Shown here: in pieces, positions 16,281 to 24,929 of the stretch
How positions within the stretch are numbered: the first letter of the stretch is position 1
Layout: each line of letters starts with the position of its first letter
Assembly (NCBI GenBank): GCA_963677165.2
Contig: CAXXSX010000002.1
Location: 3,968,001-4,032,000 of the forward strand
Length of the DNA stretch: 64,000 bases
Reading direction: 5' to 3'
Source: JAFGXT01 sp963677165
GTDB taxonomy: Bacteria; Verrucomicrobiota; Lentisphaeria; Victivallales; SZUA-371
The notes under the pieces: generated by a model
Database searches by the model: none
Told to the model about the DNA's origin: nothing
The model's input: only the letters and a program-made list of their open reading frames with translations
Position numbers and translations under genes: made by a program

Positions 16281-16986
16281 GATTCATCTCCCAGGCTTTC
16301 AAAATTCCCTTCAGGGTAAAATTGCTGCCGCCGAATTCCAGTCCTTCTATGTGGCGGACAAAAAAGTCCGCGTCGCCTCCGGTCGCTATGAGTTTCAGCG
16401 GCATTCCCAGTTTATGTGTTATTGCTTTTATAATTCCCTCAACCATACCGATTGCTCCGGCATCGACTCCGAGGCGCATAGCAGAAGGTGTATCGCTGCC
16501 GCAGTTGTCCGGCAACTCATCGTAAATATCAATTAAGGGCAGTTGTGCCGTGTAATTATTCAGGGCTTGACGCAGAAGACGTCTTCCAGGTGAAATGCTT
16601 CCGCCAATAAATCTACGCTCTTTGTCGATTATTTCGAACGTTATTGCAGTACCGAAATCAATGCAGGCTGCCGGAAGTTCATAGTTGCCGTTTGCGAGCA
16701 TTATTGCATTGGCAATACGGTCAGCTCCGATTGTATGACGGTTTACCTCGGACCAGTCAATTCCGGTCTTGATATCTGTTGATATCATAAACGGAGACAG
16801 AGGGTTTAAGCGTGATGCAACCGCAGGGACAACCGAAGCAACCACAGGTACAATACCGGAGGGAATTATTTCATCCGGTTTGAAATCATTAGTTGGAACA
16901 GAAAAAATTTGTCCAGGTATTCCATTTTCCGCAAACGCATATTGGGTGTTGGTATTACCGATATTAATCAGAAATAACGTCTGCAC
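16270..16986 (-). CDS. coaX: Type III pantothenate kinase
   Basis: A 238-residue ASKHA-fold kinase. It shows the type III pantothenate kinase landmarks 'NIGNTNTQYAF', 'HTIGADRIANA' (pantothenate and catalytic Asp region), 'CIDFGTAITFEII' and 'GGSISPGRRL'. It phosphorylates pantothenate in the first step of coenzyme A synthesis. The start is a GTG at 16986 after AAGGAG. The first phosphate-loop Asp of the family (D-x-G-N-T) is Asn8 here, which may matter for catalysis. It lies 17 bases downstream of the manC-type gene and overlaps the trpF-like gene. Confidence 0.9.
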   Translation of the reverse strand: MQTLFLINIGNTNTQYAFAENGIPGQIFSVPTNDFKPDEIIPSGIVPVVASVVPAVASRLNPLSPFMISTDIKTGIDWSEVNRHTIGADRIANAIMLANGNYELPAACIDFGTAITFEIIDKERRFIGGSISPGRRLLRQALNNYTAQLPLIDIYDELPDNCGSDTPSAMRLGVDAGAIGMVEGIIKAITHKLGMPLKLIATGGDADFFVRHIEGLEFGGSNFTLKGILKAWEMNHES

Positions 16987-17003
16987 TTTTTCTTTTTCGC
17001 TCC

Positions 17004-18098
17004 TTAAAGAAACTTCGACAGTTCCGGTTTGTGACCGATGTTCTGTACCAGTTCCTTGATTTTTTGAGCGGATTTAGCGTTGCATATCAATGTTGCGTCA
17101 TCAGTATGAACGATAATCAGATCTTTTACGTCAACAGTGGCAATCAGGTGTTTTGCGTCTCCGACAATAATACAGTCACTAGTGTTTAATGATTCATTAA
17201 GTCCCCTGACTACATTATTGTTTTCTTCCGGTCTGATCTGGTTTCTCAAAGCTGTCCAACTGCCGACATCATCCCAGTCGAAAGAACATTCCGCAATAAC
17301 TACATTATCGACCTTTTCCATTACCGCATAGTCAATTGATATCTTGTCGCACTTTTCGTATTTTTCAGCAATGATATCGTCAAGTTTCCCGGCCGCCGCC
17401 GCCTGATAAAGCTCTTCATAGAGTTTTGCTAGTTCCGGCGCATGGGTTTTGAATGCTTCGGTAATCGTTTTTACGGACCAGACAAACATACCGCTGTTCC
17501 ATTTATAATTACCGGATTTGATAAATTCTTCAGCTTTTTTCAACTCCGGTTTTTCCTTGAATCCCATGCTTTTGAAAAAATTCGTATTGGTCTTGATATC
17601 AATTTTTTCTCCACACTGGATGTAGCCGTAACCTGTGCTGGCAAAAGAAGGAGTAATGCCGATTGTCACGATATCTCCATCTTTAGCTGCTTCTGCACTA
17701 TCGCGGATTACTTGCAGCAGGGACTCGGTATCGCGTATGACATGGTCTGATGGAAGCATGACCATGATAGCATCTTCATTCTGTTGTTTTGCTCTGACCA
17801 GAGCAGCAGCTAATGCGTTGCATGGACCGGTGTCTCTTCCTACTGGTTCACCAATGATATTGTCGGCAGGAAGATTAGGTAGCAGAGAACGCATCGGAGC
17901 TACATAGTCCTGATTGGTTATAATGATGACATTTTCAGGTTTCAGTAATGGGCGAAAGCGATCTACGGTTTGTTCGATCAAGGTGAGATTTCCGATCAGT
18001 CTGAGCAGTTGCTTAGGATGCGACAATCTGCTTTGCGGCCAGAATCTTTCACCTTTTCCCCCAGCCATGACGACAGCATAAATATTATCCGGATTCAT
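17004..18098 (-). CDS. manC: Mannose-1-phosphate guanylyltransferase
   Basis: A 364-residue nucleotidyltransferase. The N-terminal signature 'VVMAGGKGERFWPQSRLSHPKQLL' carries the GG-x-G-x-R-x-W-P-x-S nucleotide-binding loop with the conserved Lys; it is followed by 'MLPSDHVI', 'GYIQCGE', 'FKEKPELKKAEEFI' and 'WNSGMFVW'. The enzyme makes GDP-mannose from GTP and mannose 1-phosphate for glycan synthesis. There is no C-terminal mannose-6-phosphate isomerase domain, so it is the short form. It heads a transcript with coaX and the trpF-like gene and starts after a spacer that separates it from the pilus cluster. Confidence 0.92.
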   Translation of the reverse strand: MNPDNIYAVVMAGGKGERFWPQSRLSHPKQLLRLIGNLTLIEQTVDRFRPLLKPENVIIITNQDYVAPMRSLLPNLPADNIIGEPVGRDTGPCNALAAALVRAKQQNEDAIMVMLPSDHVIRDTESLLQVIRDSAEAAKDGDIVTIGITPSFASTGYGYIQCGEKIDIKTNTNFFKSMGFKEKPELKKAEEFIKSGNYKWNSGMFVWSVKTITEAFKTHAPELAKLYEELYQAAAAGKLDDIIAEKYEKCDKISIDYAVMEKVDNVVIAECSFDWDDVGSWTALRNQIRPEENNNVVRGLNESLNTSDCIIVGDAKHLIATVDVKDLIIVHTDDATLICNAKSAQKIKELVQNIGHKPELSKFL

Positions 18099-18265
18099 TA
18101 CTTTTACAAAACCCCTATTATTTCAGTTCGATATTATAACGGAGTGAAACTTTGCGAACTCTCCGTAATTTATATATACCATATCTGCCTGAAAAATCAA
18201 ATTCCGGCAACAGACAACAAACCAATTACTGACAAAACGATAACTTTAAAGTTCAGTGTATAAAA

Positions 18266-18295
18266 AAATCCCCGGTTTTGTATGACCGGGGATTT
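18266..18295 (-). terminator. Strong rho-independent terminator of the pilus motor operon
   Basis: A perfect 11-bp inverted repeat (AAATCCCCGGT / ACCGGGGATTT) with an 8-nt loop. On the minus strand it is followed by seven T residues. It begins 5 bases after the PilC stop. Confidence 0.9.
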
Positions 18296-18300
18296 GATAA

Positions 18301-19587
18301 TTATCCACCAAGTTTTTCAACAATCTTAATCAATGGCATAAACAGCGCGATAACAATTGTACCGACAACTACAGCCAGACCAATAATCATAATCGGCTCA
18401 ATCAAAGAAGTAAGGGCACCTACTGCGTTGTCTACTTCTTCTTCATAAGTATCGGCAATTTTTTCAAGCATTTCAGGCAGTTTACCAGTTTCTTCACCCA
18501 CCTCAATCATACTGATTACCATTTCTGGGAAAACCTTAGTTGCGCTAAGTGGACCTGCCATAGTTTCCCCTTCTTTTACGGCATCATGAACTTTGCCTAC
18601 TGCGTTAGACACCACTTCATTCCCGGCGGTTTCCTTCACAATTGTAAGTGCGTTAAGAACCGGCACACCGGAAGCCATAAGAGTACCCAGTGTTCGTGAG
18701 AAACGGGAAATTGTTGATTTTGACACAATCGGTCCGAAAAGTGGCATATTGTACTTGACCCAGTCAAATGCCAATCGTCCGATATGAGTTTTCAATACTA
18801 ACTTAAAGGCAATAATAAAGATAATAATTCCTATCACAACCGTAAGAAGCTGATTTTTGATAATATCACTCACGGTCATTACGAACATGGTAAGGTCTGG
18901 CAAGGGTTCCCCTTCGAGAAGTTCAACGAATATCTTTTTGAACTTAGGAACAATGAATACCATCAGACCAGCAGTGATCAATGAAGCAATAGAAAGAACC
19001 ACTGCCGGATAAATCATGGCTGATTTTACCTTGCCGGCAATCTTGGCTGCTTTTTCCATAAACATCGCAAGACGGTCAAGAATAATTTCCATCGCACCGG
19101 CTGCTTCTCCGGCTCGTACCATATTCAGATATAGTTTATCAAATGACTTCGGATGCTGAGCAAGGGCTTCGGAAAGCGTAGCTCCTCCTTCTACCGCTGT
19201 CGCAGTTTCATCCAGAGTCTGTTTTACGGCAGGATTTTTAGACTGGCGTTGAAGAGTTCGTAGAGAACGGATAATCGGCAATCCGGCTCCCAGCAGAATT
19301 GCAAGCTGACGAGTTACAACTGTGAGGTCCTTGTTCCTGATTACGACCGGACCAAGACTGATGTTAAGTCCACCACCTTTTTTCTTAGCTCCGCCTTTGC
19401 CGCCCTTTTGTCCACCTTTATCTGACTTGGCTTTAACCGCTTTTCCGCCTTTGGTCATTTTGATATCAGTTGGAAAAAGGTCTTTTCCCTTGAGCATACT
19501 GGTTACTTCTTCTTCGCTGGCTGCTTCCAGTTTTCCCTTATGCTCTTTACCTTGGGAATCCATTGCGCTGTATTGGAATACCGGCAT
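18301..19587 (-). CDS. pilC: Type IV pilus / type II secretion inner-membrane platform protein (PilC/GspF)
   Basis: The start is placed at ATG 19587 (MPVFQYSAMDSQGK); GGAGG lies 9 bases upstream, whereas the ATG at 19596 is too close to it. The 428-residue protein has two T2SSF domains, each with the family pattern of cytoplasmic helices followed by membrane helices ('VVLSIASLITAGLMVFIVPKF', 'MIIGLAVVVGTIVIALFMPL'). It is the inner-membrane platform on which the PilB and PilT motors act. An unusual Lys/Gly-rich linker (about residues 44-73, 'KGGQKGGKGGAKKKGGG') lies between the N-terminal tag and the first domain. It is the last gene of the pilB-pilB-pilT-pilC operon. Confidence 0.9.
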   Translation of the reverse strand: MPVFQYSAMDSQGKEHKGKLEAASEEEVTSMLKGKDLFPTDIKMTKGGKAVKAKSDKGGQKGGKGGAKKKGGGLNISLGPVVIRNKDLTVVTRQLAILLGAGLPIIRSLRTLQRQSKNPAVKQTLDETATAVEGGATLSEALAQHPKSFDKLYLNMVRAGEAAGAMEIILDRLAMFMEKAAKIAGKVKSAMIYPAVVLSIASLITAGLMVFIVPKFKKIFVELLEGEPLPDLTMFVMTVSDIIKNQLLTVVIGIIIFIIAFKLVLKTHIGRLAFDWVKYNMPLFGPIVSKSTISRFSRTLGTLMASGVPVLNALTIVKETAGNEVVSNAVGKVHDAVKEGETMAGPLSATKVFPEMVISMIEVGEETGKLPEMLEKIADTYEEEVDNAVGALTSLIEPIMIIGLAVVVGTIVIALFMPLIKIVEKLGG

Positions 19588-19633
19588 ACTTAACATCCTC
19601 CGCTGCTTGCTGATTTACTGAAAAAATTATTAC

Positions 19634-20698
19634 TCATTCTCCCTCCAGCTTCTGCTTTAAGCTTTCGGAATCCTGGGCCTTGGTAATCATGTCTTTGTAC
19701 GATATAATATTATTATTATACAGTTCCATTAAGTGTGAATCAAGTGTATTCATTCCGAATTTAGCACCTGTTTGCAGTTCTGAGGTGATTCGGTAGGTTT
19801 TATTTTCTCGTATAAGTGCTTTTATTGATGGTGTTGAAATCATTATTTCAAATGCTGCTACCCGGCCTTCCTTGTCAGCCCTGGGAAGCAGGACTTGAGA
19901 AATTACTGCTTCCAGCGAGGTCGAAAGCTGAGTTCTGATCTGGTCCTGCTGATTGGTTGGAAATGCATCAACAATACGGTCTACCGTACTGGCTGCTCCC
20001 GTAGTATGCAGTGTTCCGAAAACCAGATGTCCAGTTTCAGCTGCACTTACCGCTGCTTCCATGGTATCCAGGTCACGCATTTCACCAACCAGAATAACAT
20101 CCGGGTCCTGACGCAATGCTCGTCTGAGGGCCTCTTTAAAACTTGGAGTATCTGAACCCACTTCGCGCTGAATTACGCAGCTGCGTTTGTGATTATGGTA
20201 AAATTCTATTGGGTCCTCAATTGTGATAATATGAACGTCACGTTCTGAGTTAATAACATCAAGCATTGAAGCCAGAGTTGTACTTTTTCCGCTTCCGGTA
20301 GGACCTGTAACGAGGACCAGACCGCGCGGTTTATATAGTAAGTTCTTGATAATGGGCGGCAGACCTATTTCATCAAGAGAAAGAAGTTTATTGGGGATCT
20401 GGCGCAATACAGTTCCGTATACACCTTTCTGTTTGAAGGCACTTACACGGAAGCGAGCCTGGTCTCCAAAACCGAAACCAAAGTCAGCGGTTCCGACTTC
20501 TGAGATTTGTTGCAGATGAATTTCAGAGGCAATCGCTTTAACCATCTTTTCCGTATCTTCCGAAGTCAATGGATCAACTTCAAGCGGAGTTAGAGCTCCG
20601 TGCAGTCTTACCATAGGAGGTGCGCCGACTTCAATGTGCAGGTCACTAACTCCTTCATTGACTACTAACTGCAGCAAATCACTCATTTCTACCGTCAT
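19634..20698 (-). CDS. pilT: Pilus retraction ATPase PilT
   Basis: A 354-residue secretion ATPase of PilT size. Walker A is 'GPTGSGKSTTLASM', the Asp box and Walker B follow in 'DPDVILVGEMRDLDTMEAAVSAAETGH', and the His box is 'VFGTLHTTGAAST'. The N-terminus 'MSDLLQLVVNEGVSDLHIEVG' is the usual PilT PAS-like start. Lacking the Zn tetracysteine, it fits retraction rather than extension. It forms a hexamer on the cytoplasmic side of the pilus platform. It lies between the second PilB-type gene and pilC. Confidence 0.94.
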   Translation of the reverse strand: MTVEMSDLLQLVVNEGVSDLHIEVGAPPMVRLHGALTPLEVDPLTSEDTEKMVKAIASEIHLQQISEVGTADFGFGFGDQARFRVSAFKQKGVYGTVLRQIPNKLLSLDEIGLPPIIKNLLYKPRGLVLVTGPTGSGKSTTLASMLDVINSERDVHIITIEDPIEFYHNHKRSCVIQREVGSDTPSFKEALRRALRQDPDVILVGEMRDLDTMEAAVSAAETGHLVFGTLHTTGAASTVDRIVDAFPTNQQDQIRTQLSTSLEAVISQVLLPRADKEGRVAAFEIMISTPSIKALIRENKTYRITSELQTGAKFGMNTLDSHLMELYNNNIISYKDMITKAQDSESLKQKLEGE

Positions 20699-20743
20699 TT
20701 TATTCTCCCGGCATTTTTGTAAAACTGTTTTGTTGTATTATTC

Positions 20744-22441
20744 CTATTGCCTGGTGTAACGAACGACTTCGTCAATTGTCGAATCACCATTCATTACTGT
20801 GTTGATTCCATCCTGCCGGATGGTTCTCATTCCCATCTGCATTGCTTTATCTTTAATAACTGCTGATGGTTCATTCGCTTCGATCAGTTCCGCAAGGGTT
20901 GGATTCATCAGCAACAGTTCTACAATTGCTTTTCGTCCTTTATAACCGGTTTCGTTGCAGATTTCACAACCTTTTCCATAATAAAATTTTCTTCCGCCAA
21001 GTTCTTCGCGTGTAATCCCCATGGTTTCCAAATCTTCATCGGTAGGATCATATGAGGTGCGGCAATTCTTGCATACTTTTCTAATCAAGCGCTGATTGAG
21101 AACTCCAACCAGAGACGAAGTGATCAGGAACGGTTCCAGTCCCATATCCACCAGACGGGTTATTGTACTGGCCGCATCGTTTGTATGGAGGGTTGAAAAC
21201 ACAAAGTGACCGGTCAAAGAAGATTCAATCGCAATTTTTGCGGTTTCAAGGTCACGAATTTCCCCGATCATTATTCGGTCAGGGTCTTGTCGTAGGAAGG
21301 CTTTCAGTGCTTTGAAGAAAGTCATACCGACAGCTTCATTAATTGGCACCTGAATAATTCCCTCAAGGTCGTATTCCACCGGGTCTTCAGCGGTCAGAAT
21401 TTTATCTTCAATAGCATTAATTTCATTCAAACAGGAATAAAGAGTGGTTGTCTTTCCTGAACCAGTCGGTCCTGTTACCAGTAGAATTCCGTTAGGAAGT
21501 TTAATCATTTCTTTTAATGGTTCGAGGATATCTTCAGGCATGCCCAGAGAGTCGAGCGAGAGGCTGACCACAGATCGGTCAAGAATACGCAACACTACAG
21601 ATTCGCCGTAAGCGGTCGGCAGGCAGGAAACACGCAGGTCAATAGGAAGTCCGCCAATCTTTAGCTGAATACGTCCATCCTGAGGTTTGCGTCTTTCGGA
21701 AATATTCAGGTTTGACATAATTTTAATACGACTTATTACCGGAATTGCCAGACTTCTTGGAGGGGGAGACATTTCATAAAGTGCACCATCAACACGATAA
21801 CGAATTTTGAACTCTTTTTCAAATGGTTCAAAGTGAATATCACTGGCCTTGTCACGAATAGCCTGTTTCAGAATTACATCCACAAAACGAACAATAGGTG
21901 CTTCGTTGGCCTGACTTGCGATCTCATCTTCAGTTGAGTCATCAGTAATGGTACTCATACTGTCAAAGCCCATTTCCTGAATTACTTCATGTACGGAACC
22001 GGCGCTTTCCGGATAAAAACGTTCGATGGCGCTGTCAATCTGCCCTTCCGCTGCAACGGCTGGAAGCAGATCATAGCCGAGAACAAACCTGAGATCATCA
22101 AAAACCTGATAATTAAGAGGATGGCGAACACAAATAGTCAGCGCATTGTCATCCAGAGCAATTGGAATCACGCCATAAGTTCTGGCTGTTTCTGGTGGAA
22201 CAGTCTGTAATAATTCCTTGGTTATTTCCAGCATTCTTAAATCGACTACGTCTGCACCGAGGTTTTGCGCAATGAGCTCCAGCAAGCGTTCTTCCGATAC
22301 GATTTCATAATCGATCAGAACTTCCTGGTACGCTTTTCCGCTACGCTCGTGTTCTTCTTCGACTTCATTCAACTGCTCTTCGTCGCATATCCCTTCTGCG
22401 AGAAGAATATCCTGTAAGGCTTGATTTTCCGGATCCAACAT
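20744..22441 (-). CDS. Type IV pilus extension / type II secretion ATPase (PilB/GspE), second copy
   Basis: A 565-residue GspE/PilB ATPase. It has an N-terminal MshEN-type domain ('LQDILLAEGICDEEQLNEVE', 'YEIVSEERLLELIAQNLG'), Walker A 'VTGPTGSGKTTTLYSCL', Walker B 'DRIMIGEIRDLETAKIA', the His box 'VFSTLHTNDAASTITR', and a zinc tetracysteine ('CKNC' and 'CEIC'). It powers pseudopilus or pilus assembly. It is a tandem paralogue of the gene upstream, and the two may form a hetero-oligomer or serve different pilin sets. MshEN domains in some relatives bind cyclic di-GMP; the binding residues were not checked. Confidence 0.92.
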   Translation of the reverse strand: MLDPENQALQDILLAEGICDEEQLNEVEEEHERSGKAYQEVLIDYEIVSEERLLELIAQNLGADVVDLRMLEITKELLQTVPPETARTYGVIPIALDDNALTICVRHPLNYQVFDDLRFVLGYDLLPAVAAEGQIDSAIERFYPESAGSVHEVIQEMGFDSMSTITDDSTEDEIASQANEAPIVRFVDVILKQAIRDKASDIHFEPFEKEFKIRYRVDGALYEMSPPPRSLAIPVISRIKIMSNLNISERRKPQDGRIQLKIGGLPIDLRVSCLPTAYGESVVLRILDRSVVSLSLDSLGMPEDILEPLKEMIKLPNGILLVTGPTGSGKTTTLYSCLNEINAIEDKILTAEDPVEYDLEGIIQVPINEAVGMTFFKALKAFLRQDPDRIMIGEIRDLETAKIAIESSLTGHFVFSTLHTNDAASTITRLVDMGLEPFLITSSLVGVLNQRLIRKVCKNCRTSYDPTDEDLETMGITREELGGRKFYYGKGCEICNETGYKGRKAIVELLLMNPTLAELIEANEPSAVIKDKAMQMGMRTIRQDGINTVMNGDSTIDEVVRYTRQ

Positions 22442-22476
22442 ATTGCAAAATATCCTGTATTATGGATTATAAATAT

Positions 22477-24240
22477 TTACTCGTCTTCTTCTGTATCAAG
22501 CGAAACGGTAACACGTATCACTTCTTCCAGTGTCGTCGTACCGGCTATCGCTTTTCTCATTGCGTCGTCGCGCAGGGTATTCATACCATCTTTGACCGCG
22601 GCATCACGAAGCTCATTCGTCGTGGCCTTTGCAAATACCATATCGCGGATAGTGTCTGTAATCATAAGAACTTCATATACACCGATACGTCCCTTATATC
22701 CGGTGTTACCACATAGCGAACAACCTTTTCCTTTGAAGAACTGGGTTGTTTCAAGGGTTTCTTCTGTAATTCCAAGAATACGCATCTCCGTTGGAGTTGG
22801 AGTGTAAGGAGCGATACAGTTCTTACAGTTTCTGCGAAGAAGACGCTGTGCCATAATTGCACGAACGGACTGACCAATCATAAATGCCGGAACTCCCATA
22901 TCCACAAGACGAGTCACGGCACTTGGAGCATCGTTTGTATGCAAGGTACTGAATACAAGGTGACCGGTAAGAGATGCGTTAATCGCAATTTCCGCCGTAT
23001 CAAGTTCACGAATCTCACCAACCATGATAATGTTTGGTGCCTGACGCAGCATTGAGCGCAGTGCCATGGCAAATGTAAGTCCAACCTGTTTATCGGCCTG
23101 AACCTGATTGATACCTGACAACTGATACTCAATCGGGTCTTCAACGGTGATGATTTTGCGGCTGGGAGTGTTAATGCTGTTAAGAAATGCGTAGAGAGAA
23201 GTTGTTTTTCCGGAACCAGTCGGTCCCGTTACCAGGAATATACCGTCAGGCATGCTGATGATTTTGTTAATCTTTTCCTGGTCATCGGCATAAAAACCAA
23301 GTTGAGGTATTTCAAGCTGAATACTGGACTTGTCCAGAATACGCATTACGATACTTTCACCATGAGTTGTAGGAACAGTCGAAACACGCAAGTCGACATC
23401 TTTGTCATCAATCTTTAACTGAATACGTCCGTCCTGAGGTACACGTTTTTCGGTAATATCCAGTTTTGCCATGATTTTCATACGCTGAGTCAAGTTGGCC
23501 TGAAGATATTTCGGTGGCGCTTCAACTTCACGAAGGGCTCCGTCCACACGATATCTGATACGATAACGTTTTTCAAGTGGTTCAAGGTGAATATCACTGG
23601 CCTTCATATGATAAGCTTCCATCAGAATCAATGATACAAGTCTGATAATCGGAGTTTCATCTTCTGGTTCAGAAGTTTCTCCTGCAATTGCTCCTAACTG
23701 ATATTCCAGGCTTGACTGATCATCTTCTATTTCATCAATTACAGCTTCAACGGATTCTTGCAGGGAACCATAACATTTTGCGATGAGACGTTCCAGCTGT
23801 TCTTCAGGAGATATTACCGCATCAATATCGCACTTCAATAAATAACGCAATGTATCAAGTGTATCGATTGCGGCAGGGTTGCTCATAGCGATGGTCAGAA
23901 TATCATTATGCTTCATTACCGGGAGAATGTTGTATTGCAGTGCAACTTCCGGGGGAACTTCCTGGATGATTTCTTCAGGAATACGGTAATTTGAAAGATC
24001 AAGTGTTTCCAGACCGTATTGTTGAGCAAGCAGTGCCATCAACTGATCTTTGTCGACCAGACCGAGATCCAGCAGGGCATCAATTATATCCATTTGGCCT
24101 TCGGAATCTTCAACTCGTTTCCATCCAGCTTCGATTTGGTCTTCACCCACCATGCCGTAATCGGTCAGGAGTTCTAATATATAATCAGCATTTTCAGTCA
24201 CTGCAGTTCTCCGTGATGTTGTTTTTATAGATAGACTCAT
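22477..24240 (-). CDS. Type IV pilus extension / type II secretion ATPase (PilB/GspE), first copy
   Basis: A 587-residue GspE/PilB ATPase that heads the pilus motor operon. An N-terminal MshEN-like region ('LLTDYGMVGEDQIEAGWKR', 'LLDLGLVDKDQLMALLAQQYG') precedes the motor domain with Walker A 'VTGPTGSGKTTSLYAFL', Walker B 'NIIMVGEIRELDTAEIA', His box 'VFSTLHTNDAPSAVTR' and a zinc tetracysteine ('CKNC', 'CSLC'). It is about 20 residues longer than the second copy, mainly from an N-terminal basic extension. The ribosome site is weak, so the start could be slightly internal. No pilin or pseudopilin gene lies in this operon; the nearest is at 1348-2061. Confidence 0.92.
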   Translation of the reverse strand: MSLSIKTTSRRTAVTENADYILELLTDYGMVGEDQIEAGWKRVEDSEGQMDIIDALLDLGLVDKDQLMALLAQQYGLETLDLSNYRIPEEIIQEVPPEVALQYNILPVMKHNDILTIAMSNPAAIDTLDTLRYLLKCDIDAVISPEEQLERLIAKCYGSLQESVEAVIDEIEDDQSSLEYQLGAIAGETSEPEDETPIIRLVSLILMEAYHMKASDIHLEPLEKRYRIRYRVDGALREVEAPPKYLQANLTQRMKIMAKLDITEKRVPQDGRIQLKIDDKDVDLRVSTVPTTHGESIVMRILDKSSIQLEIPQLGFYADDQEKINKIISMPDGIFLVTGPTGSGKTTSLYAFLNSINTPSRKIITVEDPIEYQLSGINQVQADKQVGLTFAMALRSMLRQAPNIIMVGEIRELDTAEIAINASLTGHLVFSTLHTNDAPSAVTRLVDMGVPAFMIGQSVRAIMAQRLLRRNCKNCIAPYTPTPTEMRILGITEETLETTQFFKGKGCSLCGNTGYKGRIGVYEVLMITDTIRDMVFAKATTNELRDAAVKDGMNTLRDDAMRKAIAGTTTLEEVIRVTVSLDTEEDE

Positions 24241-24393
24241 CAGAAAATTAGCAACATTATAAGAAATTTCAAGTATAAATACAGGGAAATTTTCCTAACA
24301 TGAAAAAAAAGCAAAAAAAGCGGACATTGCATTTGCATTTATTAATTTTGACTGCATATTTTATGACTCACCCCAGTGAGGGGTATTTAATGG

Positions 24394-24469
24394 GCCAGCT
24401 TAGCTCAGTTGGTAGAGCAGTTGACTTGTAATCAGCAGGTCGTCGGTTCGACTCCGACAGCTGGCTCCA
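24394..24469 (+). tRNA. tRNA-Thr (anticodon TGT)
   Basis: A complete cloverleaf: acceptor GCCAGCT/AGCTGGC, D-arm AGCTCAGTTGGTAGAGC, anticodon stem GTTGA/TCAGC with loop CTTGTAA (anticodon TGT, Thr), T-arm with GGTTCGACTCC, and an encoded CCA end. It is followed by a strong terminator. It stands at the boundary between the pilus operon and the accessory region, so it is a candidate integration site. Confidence 0.97.
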
Positions 24470-24487
24470 TTTTTTAGACAAATTCAA

Positions 24488-24518
24488 CCTCAAAACTTCG
24501 GTTTTGAGGTTTTTTTTA
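24488..24518 (+). terminator. Terminator of tRNA-Thr
   Basis: A 9-bp perfect hairpin CCTCAAAAC-ttcg-GTTTTGAGG with a stable TTCG tetraloop, followed by nine T residues, 19 bases after the tRNA CCA end. Confidence 0.95.
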
Positions 24519-24764
24519 TACACACTAAACTTTCTGCTTTTCTGCTTTTGCTACATATTTTGCCTCTTCGACGGTTTATGGCAAGAAATAAAAAAAGAGA
24601 AATTATTTTGGCAAGTACTATGGAACTTGGTCCCCTAGTATTCAGTTGCTGACAAGTGGAAATTGCTCTCTCCAATATAGTACATGAAGCTGTACTTGAA
24701 ACGATACAGGCAAATCATAATACAGGATGATATGGCTCTAGAAAAAGTTTCTTAGATCGTGGCT

Positions 24765-24802
24765 CATTTCAATAACCTCAAGCAACCGAGGTTATTGAAA
24801 TG
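24765..24802. repeat. 15-bp perfect inverted repeat
   Basis: CATTTCAATAACCTC at 24765-24779 and its exact complement GAGGTTATTGAAATG at 24788-24802, with an 8-nt loop. No T run follows, so it is not a simple terminator. It lies between the tRNA terminator and the WYL regulator gene, in a 394-bp stretch (24519-24912) with no gene. It may be an operator, an RNA stem or a scar at the island edge. Confidence 0.65.
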
Positions 24803-24867
24803 TAGAAGACACCCTGCTGAATCGACAAATTAGGCATTAAATATATTATTTAGTTCATATTTCATGC

Positions 24868-24895
24868 TTGATTCAATACATTGTAATGATATTAT
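24868..24895 (+). promoter_or_regulatory. Possible promoter of the WYL-ARH-phosphatase genes
   Basis: TTGATT and TATTAT separated by 16 bases, 35 bases upstream of the WYL regulator start. The match to a sigma-70 promoter is moderate and unproven. Confidence 0.4.
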
Positions 24896-24929
24896 TGGAT
24901 AACGTTTATTTATGGGAGGATTCACATTT

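Noticed and set aside
24490..24675. A 61-codon minus-strand frame beside the tRNA terminator
   Set aside because: It ends in the terminator hairpin, has no ribosome site and has no recognisable pattern.
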